Shown: positions 19,506-28,797, numbered from the stretch's first letter. The stretch: DNA of 64,000 nucleotides from Paramoeba atlantica (GCA_977017575.1 CDRNVI010000012.1:744001-808000); one strand, 5' to 3'. Numbers and translations: made by a program. The notes: a model not told the origin generated them from the sequence alone.

Positions 19506-20057
19506 GCACGAAGACGCCATGATAGTCTTCAGCACGAAGACGCCATGATATCCAGGACGGGTGCTGGTCGGGTCGACAGAGTCTATGCTCACGCCTAGCC
19601 CGCGAGGGCTAGGTACCCCAAGTGAGGTAGTACACGGGTAGTGAATCTCCTCCCCGTCGGCCAGCATCCTGTTTCGTGACCGTGTCGCTGTCGACACAGG
19701 CCCGCGCCTGCGCCCTCCCATATAGCAAGGGAAGGGTTCACAAGTCAGGCCGTGGAGTGGTCGAAAGACCCGGTCCGGAACGCGCGAATGGATTGAGTCT
19801 GTATTGCTTGTTTTAGTTTTTACTGTTTCTTGTTTGTAGTATATACTTAGGGGAGATTAAATTGCTAGTTTTGGGCTGAGAAAAAACAAAAGGTACATCT
19901 GTGGAAACAAAAAGAATTGCTAATTTGATTGCTTGTTTTCAACTCGTATACCCCCCCCCAATGGACCTACTTGGTTCGTCTACTGGGTCAAAATATAGAG
20001 GCAATGCAGCGATTCATACTTCTCCCCCCTTATTAACTGCAAAAAAAAAAAAAAAAA
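19506..20057 (+). mobile_element. LX 3' UTR copy with poly(A)
   Basis: From about 19555 it matches the LX 3' UTR (18370-18848) almost exactly and ends in A17 (20041-20057). The 5' edge carries GCACGAAGACGCCATGATA twice (19506-19524 and 19532-19550) before the LX sequence starts, either a local duplication made on insertion or part of the target. A severely 5'-truncated LX insertion. Confidence 0.8.
19594..19613 (+). promoter_or_regulatory. LX 3' UTR hairpin, second copy
   Basis: Same CCTAGCCC-GCGA-GGGCTAGG stem-loop as at 18404-18423, unchanged. Confidence 0.5.
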
Positions 20058-20117
20058 GGAAGGGTTCATAAGTCAGGCAAAAGGAAGGGTTCACAAAAAA
20101 AAAAAAAAAAAAAAAAC
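20058..20117 (+). repeat. LX-derived stub between two poly(A) runs
   Basis: GGAAGGGTTCATAAGTCAGG and, after AAAA, GGAAGGGTTCAC, followed by A23 (20095-20117). Both phrases come from the LX 3' UTR (near 18540 and 19730). They look like very short cDNAs copied in succession. Confidence 0.6.
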
Positions 20118-20271
20118 TATATATATACGTTCTTTAGTTATTCATGCACACGTGTACGACGAGGACACGTGTTTGACGAGTGAAAGGGTGCTGTACTGTG
20201 GTTAGTTGCGTTGGGTTGTCGTGAGGGGATGGGAGGGAGAGTGAGGGAGTGAAGGGTGCGAGGAGAGTGGA

Positions 20272-20863
20272 ATCAAAACACTTTCTAGCACACTTGCTCG
20301 GTTGCGTTAAATGCACAGGCGCAAATGCGACAACGCGACATCATGCTCTCGTTCGTCATATTTACGACCTCTGTCTTCAGACCGGAGTCCCATGCGAGCG
20401 GGAACCGAGACAATTCACCACTTATCGATGCCTGAAATGTAATGAATCGGTGAATGAACAGCGCAAACATGAACATCAGAAAAAGTGTGGAACCGCATCA
20501 TTCCATCGCAGCGGACCAGACTTAGCAATTTACTGGGCGTCCGGTGAGATATTCTATGACCTCACTATCATAAATGAAATATCCAAGACGAATCTCGGTA
20601 AACGGAGCAATCAGCTAATGCAGGAAGCCGAAAAACGCAAAGTCGACACGTATGTTAACTCGGATCTAATACCTCATGAAAAATTTACATGCGTATCAAT
20701 ACTCGCCGGAGGAGCAATGAACAAAAGTGGCCTGGCTCTCCTGAAATCTCTGGCCGATGCTAGCGGGCGTGATCGCGATATCGTTGTGCAAGATTTCATA
20801 ATGCACCTCCAGGAGTTAAACGGCACTGTGCTGTGTTCTCAAATGAGCAAAGCACTATCGTAG
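20272..20863 (+). pseudogene. CRE-b copy 2: knuckle and RLE
   Basis: Enters the ORF at SKHFLAHLLGCVKC, inside the CCHC knuckle, and includes RSGPDLAIYW and IFYDLTIINEI of the nuclease. It ends KALS with a stop at 20863. Frame open. Same family as the 11.4 kb fragment. Confidence 0.85.
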
Positions 20864-20896
20864 GTCAAATATTAAATATATAGAATTATAAGATTT

Positions 20897-20951
20897 AGCT
20901 TACAAAGACGCGTAAGCTTAGTTAGAACTACCCCCATACAATGGGGGGTAG
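20897..20951 (+). promoter_or_regulatory. CRE-b 3' UTR paired hairpins (copy 2)
   Basis: AGCTTAC / GTAAGCT (20897-20918) and CTACCCCC / GGGGGTAG (20928-20951), the second ending 4 nt before the poly(A) tail. Both stems match copy 1 at 11341-11395. Confidence 0.55.
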
Positions 20952-21031
20952 CGCCAAAAAAAAAAAAAAAAAAAAAAGAGTGGAGGTGTGTAACGAGACT
21001 TGGTGTGCGTGGTGACGTGCGAACGGGTTGG

Positions 21032-21697
21032 TTCGCGACGTGGTGGGCATAACGCCCGTTCGTAAGTTACAGGGAATGTTTGCTAGGTTAAAGAGCTCTA
21101 TTTTGTGATACTTGTGATACTTAGTATATTTTATTGATTACAAAGGAAATGGGTATAGCGGGATAAATCTTCTATTTATACATGGGAAATATTGATTTCT
21201 TTGTTTACCTTATTTTACGAAGTTTATGGCAGAAGAAAGGGTCCGTTGATTTCTATAAGTTTACGATAAGAAATTTAGGAGACTTTATTTTGTTGATATT
21301 GCAGATGGTGCCCCGAAAGGGGTCTAAACTGTTTTCAAATTCTACCCCGAAATGGGTCTAAACTATTTATCTATGTACCAGGGATAGATTGAGGTAATTA
21401 TAAATATACTGTATATTAGTGACATTTCCTCCTATAAACAACAAAAACGTGCCCACCCACCCAACCCCCAACCATTTCGCGACGTGGTGGGCATAACGCC
21501 CGTTCGTAAGTTACAGGGAATGTTTGCTAGGTTAAAGAGCTCTATTTTGTGATACTTGTGATACTTAGTATATTTTATTGATTACAAAGGAAATGGGTAT
21601 AGCGGGATAAATCTTCTATTTATACATGGGAAATATTGATTTCTTTGTTTACCTTATTTTACGAAGTTTATGGCAGAAGAAAGGGTCCGTTGATTTC
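21032..21697 (+). mobile_element. TATE-B-family 3' terminal repeats, B1-A2-B2 (fossil)
   Basis: A 222-bp repeat occurs at 21032-21253 and 21476-21697 (B1, B2). Between them lies A2 (21254-21475), which matches the 5' repeat of TATE-B (12914-13110). This is the split-direct-repeat end of a PAT/VIPER/TATE-like element; no coding part is attached. B ends GTTGATTTC and A2 starts TATAAGTTTACG. A C-rich linker (CCCACCCACCCAACCCCCAA) sits at the A2-B2 boundary. Confidence 0.8.
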
Positions 21698-21928
21698 GTT
21701 GTAAGAAGTCAGCGGACACGTCTATCTGGAATATTTATATTTATTTATTTATTTATTTATGAGAAGCGAACTCATGTCACAAGCGAAAGGCATTTCTAGA
21801 ATGCTTAAATCATAATTCGATGCTCCTTCTAATTGGTTTCATTTTATTTATTCTTGTTCATTATGTATTTGATTGCTTTTTTTTTTATAAGACAACTCAC
21901 CGTCGAAAAAAAAGGTCTAACAAAAGAT
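21698..21928. other. Unassigned AT-rich stretch
   Basis: Holds a short ATTT repeat (about 21740-21760) and a T-run. No gene or element recognised. Its end (GGTCTAACAAAAGA, about 21911-21924) is a fragment of the 17-bp satellite. Confidence 0.4.
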
Positions 21929-22007
21929 CACTATCGCATGCTAACATATATAACATGCCTATAGTTCGGCATATGATATTACATTCGCCCTTGTCAGGGC
22001 CTTCCGC

Positions 22008-22628
22008 TTACACTGGCACTGCATGCAGCTTGACATGACGCATTCGCACAATGGCTGACACCAATTTTCGGAGGAGAACCAAGAACGGTACCCATGCGAA
22101 ATCGTACGAGTGCTGGAAAAAAAGGCACAGAGCAGAAAAGGGATTTAGATGCTCAATGGGCCATAATTTTGTTGCGCTCAAAGTGATTTCTGACGGATTC
22201 CTCGGCTCCACGTAAATCTTGGACAGCAGTTTTGAAGATTGGAACAGAGCAGAAAAGGGATTTCGGCGCTCAATGAACCAATCTTCTGATCTACCGACCT
22301 TGATTTCCGTTGCCAAAATCAGCGTCGCATCATCCCAGCGAAAACTCGCTATCCGAAATAAAAGCGTTCGATTTTTTTCACTGACTCGCGTAGCGCAAAT
22401 ATGGCGAATGAAATCCTCAGGACTGGACCGAGCAGAAGAGGGTTTTACAGGCTCAAGGTCAGGCGAAAAAGAGGTCATACACTTTGTTTTCATGAATGCT
22501 AAATGCAAATGGAGGTAGTCTTGCACTTCAGATCGCGAAGAGTCACAAGGCAGGATTTGAATTGTACGAATGCTGCTGTCCGCGGCCGCTTTCTCCTTAC
22601 CACCGTCGGGGCCTTTGCCCCAGGACAT
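22008..22628 (-). CDS. Unknown 206-aa protein with internal repeats
   Basis: The first ATG after the SL (22628) starts MSWGKGPDGGKEKAAADSS. From about residue 120 two copies of a degenerate unit are seen, FIERRNPFSALFQSS and PIEHLNPFSALCLFF, with an earlier relic DLEPVKPSSARSS. The repeat is clear in the DNA too (CCCTTTTCTGCTCTGT twice). The C-terminus is hydrophobic (VPFLVLLRKLVSAIV). No family recognised. The second copy keeps the same C-terminal protein sequence. Confidence 0.45.
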   Translation of the reverse strand: MSWGKGPDGGKEKAAADSSIRTIQILPCDSSRSEVQDYLHLHLAFMKTKCMTSFSPDLEPVKPSSARSSPEDFIRHICATRVSEKNRTLLFRIASFRWDDATLILATEIKVGRSEDWFIERRNPFSALFQSSKLLSKIYVEPRNPSEITLSATKLWPIEHLNPFSALCLFFQHSYDFAWVPFLVLLRKLVSAIVRMRHVKLHAVPV

Positions 22629-22658
22629 ATGAAAAGTTAACTGAGTAAGGAAAAAAAG

Positions 22659-22694
22659 CAACAAGGTACAGAAACTGTATCTTTATCGTTAAAG
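22659..22694 (-). other. Spliced-leader copy, full 36 nt
   Basis: Minus strand, identical to 18869-18904. Followed by CTTTTTTTCC and an ATG 30 nt on. Preceded by 17-bp satellite units with no poly(A) between. Confidence 0.88.
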
Positions 22695-22759
22695 AAGGGT
22701 CTAACAAAGAAGGTCTAACAAAAGAAAGGGTCTAACAAAAGAAAGGGTCTAACAAAAGA
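22695..22759 (+). repeat. 17-bp satellite, about four units
   Basis: Units of AACAAAAGAAAGGGTCT, the first two slightly shortened. The last partial unit, TAACAAAAGA (22750-22759), is repeated at 26928-26937 and is the target duplication of LY. Confidence 0.85.
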
Positions 22760-25700
22760 CCTTTACTTTTATTAAAGCATCGTACGTCGCCATGTCTGAC
22801 ACATTCAACTCGTGCGATGCCTTAAAAGTAGCGGAGGCCTCCGGTTCGGTGACCTTTGATGCAGTAGTAGAGGAGCTCAGCTGCGCCAGGTTGGGTCGGA
22901 GCAACCTGTTCTTGCCTTCGAAAGGCGGTAAGAATCGGGTTGTACCAAAGCTTCGCCCGAGGGCATTTAACCAGATGTCACTTTCTATTACACCGCAAGC
23001 GAAGATAGCTGTTGTCTGGACTATGACATTCCGCAACATTCTACATCTTTGGGAAGGAACAGCGATAAAGAAAAGGAAGAACGGGGGATGGTGGGTACAG
23101 TACGAGCGAGTTCCGGACAAGTTATTCCCATTTCCTCCAATAGATGATAGAGTTGTTGTTTGTGCAGGCCGCGTCAAGACACCGCGATCGGAAACCCGTA
23201 GGAGAAAGCGAAGGAGGTACTATCCTCGGAATGTGACTGGGCGTGGCAGTTATGAGAAACCCTGTTTGAGCAAAGCCAGGAACAAGGGTTTGGCTATTAT
23301 GACATTAAATGTAACGACATTGGGGCTGGACGGGCCTGATAGAATTTCATTGCGGAGATGTGCCAGGTTGCGTCTAGTTCTTCGGCTGCTCGTTTTACGT
23401 GACGTACAGATCTGCTGCCTACAGGAAACTCGCTTTACATGCGCGGAGTCACTGTTTCGAACAATTCGAATTGGGACTACTAAATTCTTCTTATACTTCT
23501 TGTCTGCCAAAAATGGGTACGGCGGACTGATGTTCATCAGTCGGTTTGCGATAGATCGTATCGTCAGCGTTTCAGAGAGAATAGCATATGCTCAAATTGA
23601 CATGAAGCCTTTCCAAGCCGCGATATACAACGTGTACGCTCCAACGGCAACTGTTTCGGAAGAAGAACGCAAGGAGTTCTTGTTGCGCCTTAGTGATTCC
23701 TTCACGCGAAGCAAATATCCATTGAAAGCTGTTATGGGTGATTTCAACGCACCCTTAACACAAGATTTGAAGGGAAAAGAATCCTCGCCTGCGTACTGTG
23801 GACTGCGAACGTTCTTGGATAACATAGATGCTGTCTCTGGATTCGAAGTTTGTCCTGCTTCGAGAGACTGGACCTTCATATTTCCGAATGGCTACAAGAA
23901 ACAGCTCGATCACATTATTCTGAACCGACGATTTGCGTCTGCAATTTCACGGCACCGAGTTATCTACCCTCCCATTTGCACAGGACATTATGCCGTGGAA
24001 GCGCACATTAACATCAAATGGAAAGTGCATAAAAAGAATCCACACATGCATCCTCCATGGTATCAATTGCGTGATCCTGGAATTCGACAACTGTTTTCCG
24101 CCAGCGTTGCAGCTCACTTTGACCCACAACCTGATCATTCTCAAAGTGAGTTAGAAGACAGGGATGTCGAGCAATTATGGTTGTCAGTAAAAACAAGTAT
24201 CCAGGAGGCGCAAATGTGTCTCAAGTCTCAGCCGAAAACAGATGTTCCTCTCAGTTTTGCCACTCCAGTGTGTAATGACGCACCGGTAAATCTGCAAGCT
24301 TTATACAAAATATCAAGTAATAGGAAACGTTTCGATAAGTTTGTGCGAGAACATGAAAAGCAAATTACTGACCTCGTTCAGTTGGAGTGCCAAAATTTAG
24401 AGAAGAACTTTAAGAAGCGACCGCGAGGATCCTGGAGGATGGTTAAGGAGGTTATAGGGGATGAAAGGACAGCTATTCATGTACAAGGAAAGTCTGTCAA
24501 AGATAAGCTTGAAACGCTGAAAACGCACTTTGCAGCAAACTATTGCCCAGTGAAAGAAAACTCGTCCACAGACTTTGAGCAAGTTAAGGGTATTAAAATG
24601 TGTGATGACCCTTTTTTGTTCGAGGAGCTGTTGGCAGCGCAGAAGCAAATCGCTCGAAGGAAAGCCACTGGTTCTGACGATATCCCGATAGAAGCATACT
24701 GCGCGCTAACCGAGCACGACGAGTTATCCAGGACATTATTACGTTTGATCAACTCGGTGTACTTAAAGGGATATACGCCGGACTCGTGGCGCGAAATACT
24801 TCATGTGCCAATTCCGAAAAAAGGTGATCTCTCTCAGCTGAAAAACTGGCGTGCTATCTGTTTGACGAATCACATAGCCAAATTGGTGAACTACATGATT
24901 TTGAATAGATTACAACCAGAAATCGAACCAAGACTGCGTAATGCACAGTTTGGCTTCCGACCCTTTCGATCGACAGTTGGTGCACAAGCGATTCTAACAG
25001 AAGTATTCGGAAAGGCATCTCGGCATGCACATGATCTTTTCTTGGGATTCATCGATTTTCAGAGCGCGTTTCCCTCGATATCACATGACGCCATCAAAAA
25101 AGCACTGGATGCTTTTGCAGTGCCGCCAATGCTGAGGCAGATGATTCTTGCGTCGTACAATGCGCCCTCTGGATACGTCCGTGTCGATTTCGGGGAAACA
25201 GATCATTTTGACATCTCCTCTGGAGTGCTTCAAGGTGATGTCCTTGCCCCGTTTCTTTTTATAATGTGTCTGGACAGAATACTCGAGCGAGCAATGCAGA
25301 ATTCGGAATTCGGGATCACACTTCGACGTATTGGAACTAAAAGCCGAGGTATGCAGGAAATCAAATTGACAGACATTGACTACGCCGACGACATCGTGTT
25401 CTTTTCCAATACGAAGGAAACTCTCGAGGCTATGATTCTAGCATTGATCAAAGAAGCAGGGAAAGCGGGGATGAAATTAAATGTAGGTCCAATGAAAACA
25501 GCGTGGATGGTTGTTGGGCGAACAGCTAGGAAGCAAGAAGGACGTATTATCCTACCAGAGTTGGGTCTTGTACCGCGAGTCGAATCCTACCGCTACCTAG
25601 GGCACATGATGAGCGCCTACGCGACATCGGCAACGCTGAAAAACCGAATAAAGCTAGCATGGATGGCGTTTCACCGATTGAAACCACTATGGAACAATGG

Positions 25701-26927
25701 TCTAAACGTTATCCTTCGTCTTCGTATTTTCAATGCGATGGTGAGCTCCGTCCTTTCATATGGGTGCGCAACTCTCACGCCGAGTAAAACAGAGCTTAAA
25801 TCAGCAGATATAGAAGTCAACAAAATGAGGAGGCTGGCTACAGGAACTCCTTTGTGGGATGGACACAAATCAATCCCAACGAAGGCTCTCTATCGAGGAG
25901 GCTTGATGTTTTCGACTGTAGTGAAAGTAAGCAGAGTCAAACTTGTAGGACACCTTCTAAGACATGACACTCCGTTTTATGACGTTATGATGTGGAACAA
26001 GGACCCCAATTCACGCGTAAAATCACTATCTGAAGCGTGCGCGGAGGACCTGGGCATTGAAATCGAACACTTATGGGAACAGGCCCAAGATCGTACAGCA
26101 TGGCGTATGCTGGTTGAAGGCTTAAGGGAGAACCTTGAACCTACCGCACGTTACGTACCTGTGTCAATAAAAAAGCGAGAAATAGAACAAATCTTACTCT
26201 CAAACGCGAGCGCGATGGAAAAGTGGGAATCTTTGCAGTTTTTCGAAGAGGGATCGACGTTATGGCCCGATTATGGACTCTTGCACATGTATTGTGATGG
26301 GTCATCACAACGTAAATTCAACCAAATAGTCGCGGGAGCTGCAGTAGCTGTGGCACAGAACGGGTATGTTGCCTTTTCGAAGAAACAATCATTGCAAAAG
26401 GCGGACGCCACATCCATCAGATCAGAGCTTCACGCATTTTTTCTTGCACTGCAAATCGGGGAGGGTAAGCAAGAATCTTTCGTTGTGCATGTCGATTCGG
26501 AGTACGTCTGGAACTTTTGGCACAAAGTACGTGTACCGTATCAGTTGGGTAAATACGCAGACTGGGAAAATGCAGATTTGCTTGAACGTATTTCCAGCTT
26601 GGCCCGTTCGATTTTGAAGAAATACAAGATTTTCGTAGTGAAAGTTCGAGCTCATAGCGGAAACTTTATGAATGAACTCGTGGACAAACTAGCGAACGAG
26701 GCAGCAGTCGAACTCGTGCGTGAACCAGTGAATCCCTCAACCACAGCGTGTAGAGTTATAAATTCTACGGCCGAATGCGGCCATAAGTGCCGTGATAAGG
26801 CCTCATGTCTACATTCCTGTTGTAAGCGGCATTTAGGAGTAGCGAAGGATAATGTCAACATTTCTTTGTCATAATAGTCGAACACTTAGCCACTTAGTCA
26901 GAAAGTGGTATATTATTATTATATTAT
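22760..26927 (+). mobile_element. LY, full-length intact APE-type LINE
   Basis: 4.17-kb element inserted in the 17-bp satellite, flanked by TAACAAAAGA on both sides (22750-22759, 26928-26937). Short 5' UTR (32 nt), a single 1360-codon ORF, and a 3' end GAAAGTGGTATATTATTATT-type (TTA)n tail. Copy 1 ends the same way. RNase H after RT and a TTA tail fit the I/ingi/R1 group of LINEs. Nothing in it looks broken, so it may be able to move. Confidence 0.9.
22792..26874 (+). CDS. LY polyprotein: APE endonuclease, RT, RNase H, zinc finger
   Basis: 1360 aa from MSDTFNSCDALKVAEAS. A basic segment (RRRKRRRYYPR, near 140) precedes APE (165-395): LNVTTL, LQETRF, YNVYAP, MGDFNAP near 316, QLDHIIL near 372, GHYAVEAH. 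RT: IPKKGDLSQLKNWRAICL, motif A GFIDFQSAFPS near 750, motif B SGVLQGDVLAPF, motif C DIDYADDIVFF near 863. RNase H: MYCDGSS near 1166, SELHAFF, HVDSEYVWN, RAHSGNFMNELVDKLANEA near 1285. C-terminal finger CGHKCRDKASCLHSCCKR near 1330. All catalytic residues appear present. Confidence 0.9.
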   Translation: MSDTFNSCDALKVAEASGSVTFDAVVEELSCARLGRSNLFLPSKGGKNRVVPKLRPRAFNQMSLSITPQAKIAVVWTMTFRNILHLWEGTAIKKRKNGGWWVQYERVPDKLFPFPPIDDRVVVCAGRVKTPRSETRRRKRRRYYPRNVTGRGSYEKPCLSKARNKGLAIMTLNVTTLGLDGPDRISLRRCARLRLVLRLLVLRDVQICCLQETRFTCAESLFRTIRIGTTKFFLYFLSAKNGYGGLMFISRFAIDRIVSVSERIAYAQIDMKPFQAAIYNVYAPTATVSEEERKEFLLRLSDSFTRSKYPLKAVMGDFNAPLTQDLKGKESSPAYCGLRTFLDNIDAVSGFEVCPASRDWTFIFPNGYKKQLDHIILNRRFASAISRHRVIYPPICTGHYAVEAHINIKWKVHKKNPHMHPPWYQLRDPGIRQLFSASVAAHFDPQPDHSQSELEDRDVEQLWLSVKTSIQEAQMCLKSQPKTDVPLSFATPVCNDAPVNLQALYKISSNRKRFDKFVREHEKQITDLVQLECQNLEKNFKKRPRGSWRMVKEVIGDERTAIHVQGKSVKDKLETLKTHFAANYCPVKENSSTDFEQVKGIKMCDDPFLFEELLAAQKQIARRKATGSDDIPIEAYCALTEHDELSRTLLRLINSVYLKGYTPDSWREILHVPIPKKGDLSQLKNWRAICLTNHIAKLVNYMILNRLQPEIEPRLRNAQFGFRPFRSTVGAQAILTEVFGKASRHAHDLFLGFIDFQSAFPSISHDAIKKALDAFAVPPMLRQMILASYNAPSGYVRVDFGETDHFDISSGVLQGDVLAPFLFIMCLDRILERAMQNSEFGITLRRIGTKSRGMQEIKLTDIDYADDIVFFSNTKETLEAMILALIKEAGKAGMKLNVGPMKTAWMVVGRTARKQEGRIILPELGLVPRVESYRYLGHMMSAYATSATLKNRIKLAWMAFHRLKPLWNNGLNVILRLRIFNAMVSSVLSYGCATLTPSKTELKSADIEVNKMRRLATGTPLWDGHKSIPTKALYRGGLMFSTVVKVSRVKLVGHLLRHDTPFYDVMMWNKDPNSRVKSLSEACAEDLGIEIEHLWEQAQDRTAWRMLVEGLRENLEPTARYVPVSIKKREIEQILLSNASAMEKWESLQFFEEGSTLWPDYGLLHMYCDGSSQRKFNQIVAGAAVAVAQNGYVAFSKKQSLQKADATSIRSELHAFFLALQIGEGKQESFVVHVDSEYVWNFWHKVRVPYQLGKYADWENADLLERISSLARSILKKYKIFVVKVRAHSGNFMNELVDKLANEAAVELVREPVNPSTTACRVINSTAECGHKCRDKASCLHSCCKRHLGVAKDNVNISLS

Positions 26928-27200
26928 TAACAAAAGAAAGGGTCTAACAAAAGAAAGGGTCTAACAAAAGAAAGGGTCTAACAAAAGAAAGGGTCATAAC
27001 AAAAGAAGGGGTCTAAACAAAAGAAAGGGTCTAACAAAAGAAAGGGTCTAACAAAAGAAAGGGTCTAACAAAAGAAAGGGTCTAACAAAAGAAAGGGTCA
27101 TAACAAAAGAAAGGGTCTAACAAAAGAAAGGGTCTAAACAAAAGAAAGGGTCTAACAAAAGAAAGGGTCTAACAAAAGAAAGGGTCTTAACAAAAGAAAG
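26928..27200 (+). repeat. 17-bp satellite array
   Basis: About 15 head-to-tail units of AACAAAAGAAAGGGTCT with single-base length variants (TCATAAC, TCTAAAC). No spacers between units, so not CRISPR. Confidence 0.9.
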
Positions 27201-27596
27201 AACAATTCTATTTTTTTTCAACCGACTAGCGAAACATTCTTTTTTTTAGTCGATCAATGATTTAATCTTTTTTTTTACGACTTTAACTTTTTTTTTTTTT
27301 ACAAGCTCACAAAAAAAAAAAAAAAAAACCTTTTGATCCACATACTTTTTTTTTTTTTTTTTTAAAGTAAAGGTCTTAATAAAAGTAAAGGTCTAAAGAC
27401 GCGTTTATTTTTTTTTAGTCGATCAATGATTTAGTCTTTTTTTACGACTTTAACGTCTTGTTGTAGTATACAATGGCAGTATACAATGTTGCTGTATACT
27501 CAAAATAATAGTTTCACGTGTTTTCCGTTCCTTTATTTATTCACATGTTACTCAAAAAAGCAAAACAGTAATAGCCGAATGCTGAAAGCAGCGAAA
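27201..27596 (+). repeat. Long spacer monomer of the satellite, about 396 bp
   Basis: Starts GAACAATTCTATTTTTTTTC and holds several T- and A-runs, the AGTCGATCAATGATTTA phrase twice, and a hairpin AGTATACA-ATGTTGC-TGTATACT. It ends in GCTGAAAGCAGCGAAA before the next 17-20 bp array. Repeated at 29163-29562; a shorter form is at 28567-28797 and 32186-32413. Confidence 0.85.
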
Positions 27597-27952
27597 GAAA
27601 GGGTCTTAACAAAAGAAAGGGTCTTAACAAAAGAAAGGGTCTTAACAAAAGAAAGGGTCTTAACAAAAGAAAGGGGCATTAACAAAAGAAAGGGTCTTTA
27701 ACAAAAGAAAGGGTCTTTAACAAAAGAAAGGGTCTTTAACAAAAGAAAGGGTCTTAACAAAAGAAAAGGTCTTAACAAAAGAAATGGTCTAACAAAAGAA
27801 AGGATCTAACAAAAGAAAGGGTCTAACAAAAGAAAGGGTCTAACAAAAGAAAGGGTCATAACAAAAGAAAGGGTCTAACAAAAGAAAGGGTCTAAACAAA
27901 AGAAAGGGTCTAACAAAAGAAAGGGTCTAACAAAAGAAAGGGTCTTAACAGT
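27597..27952 (+). repeat. 17-20 bp satellite array
   Basis: About 19 units. Linkers vary by position: TCTTAAC, then TCTTTAAC, then TCTAAC. The order is similar in the arrays at 28797 and 32414, showing that whole blocks were duplicated. Confidence 0.9.
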
Positions 27953-28434
27953 CTTTGCGCTACGCGAGTCAGTGAAAAAAATCGAACGCTTTTATTTCGG
28001 ATAGCGAGTTTTCGCTGGGATGATGCGACGCTGATTTTGGCAACGGAAATCAAGGTCGGTAGATCAGAAGATTGGTTCATTGAGCGCCGAAATCCCTTTT
28101 CTGCTCTGTTCCAATCTTCAAAACTGCTGTCCAAGATTTACGTGGAGCCGAGGAATCCGTCAGAAATCACTTTGAGCGCAACAAAATTATGGCCCATTGA
28201 GCATCTAAATCCCTTTTCTGCTCTGTGCCTTTTTTTCCAGCACTCGTACGATTTCGCATGGGTACCGTTCTTGGTTCTCCTCCGAAAATTGGTGTCAGCC
28301 ATTGTGCGAATGCGTCATGTCAAGCTGCATGCAGTGCCAGTGTAAGCGGAAGGCCCTGACAAGGGCGAATGTAATATCATATGCCGAACTATAGGCATGT
28401 TATATATGTTAGCATGCGATAGTGATCTTAATAC
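27953..28434 (+). pseudogene. 5'-truncated second copy of the SL-led unknown gene
   Basis: Matches 21929-22400 (reverse complement) at near identity, from TTTGCGCTACGCGAGTCAG to GATAGTGATC. The reading frame stays open to the same stop (28345), encoding the C-terminal 120 or so residues with the NPFSAL repeats. It lacks the SL and the N-terminus and lies between satellite arrays. Confidence 0.75.
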
Positions 28435-28541
28435 TTAACAAAAGAAAGGGTCTTAACAAAAGAAAGGGTCTTAACAAAAGAAAGGGTCTTAACAAAAGAA
28501 AGGGTCTTAACAAAAGAAAGGGTCTTAACAAAAGAAAGTTT
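28435..28541 (+). repeat. 18-bp satellite array
   Basis: Six units with the TCTTAAC linker, giving exact 18-bp periodicity, followed by a T-run. Confidence 0.9.
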
Positions 28542-28797
28542 TTTTTTTTTTTTTTTTTTAAATCCCTTCGAACAATTCTATTTTTTTTCAACCGACTAGC
28601 GAAACATTCTTTTTTTTAGTCGATCAATGATTTAGTCTTTTTTTTTACGACTTTAACGTCTTGTTGTAGTATACAATGGCAGTATACAATGTTGCTGTAT
28701 ACTCAAAATAATAGTTTCACGTGTTTTCCGTTCCTTTATTTATTCACATGTTACTCAAAAAAGCAAAACAGTAATAGCCGAATGCTGAAAGCAGCGA
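28542..28797 (+). repeat. Short spacer monomer of the satellite
   Basis: T-run, AAATCCCTTCGAACAATTC, then the same sequence as the right part of the 27201 monomer, including the AGTATACA...TGTATACT hairpin. Lacks the central poly(T)/poly(A) segment of the long form. Confidence 0.8.

Larger units (their letters stand above)
20264..20984 (+). mobile_element. CRE-b copy 2, 5'-truncated insertion with 8-bp target duplication
   Basis: CRE-b 3' end (20272-20976) flanked by AGAGTGGA at 20264-20271 and 20977-20984, with the right repeat following the poly(A) tail (from 20956). This is a clean target-primed insertion. The 146 bp to the left (20118-20263) and 47 bp to the right (20985-21031) hold no gene I can see and are probably the pre-insertion sequence. 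Confidence 0.85.
21929..22694 (-). mobile_element. SL-led unknown gene inside the 17-bp satellite
   Basis: On the minus strand a full SL (22659-22694) directly abuts satellite DNA and leads into a 206-aa ORF. The other end, GATAGTGATC, is again bordered by satellite sequence. There is no poly(A) at this end. A 5'-truncated second copy lies on the plus strand at 27953-28434 and stops at the same GATAGTGATC, so the 3' boundary is real. It may be a mobile unit of its own or a retrocopy with lost tail. Confidence 0.6.

Noticed and set aside
26928-27200. CRISPR-like array
   Set aside because: The repeats are directly adjacent, with no unique spacers, and the context is eukaryotic retroelements.
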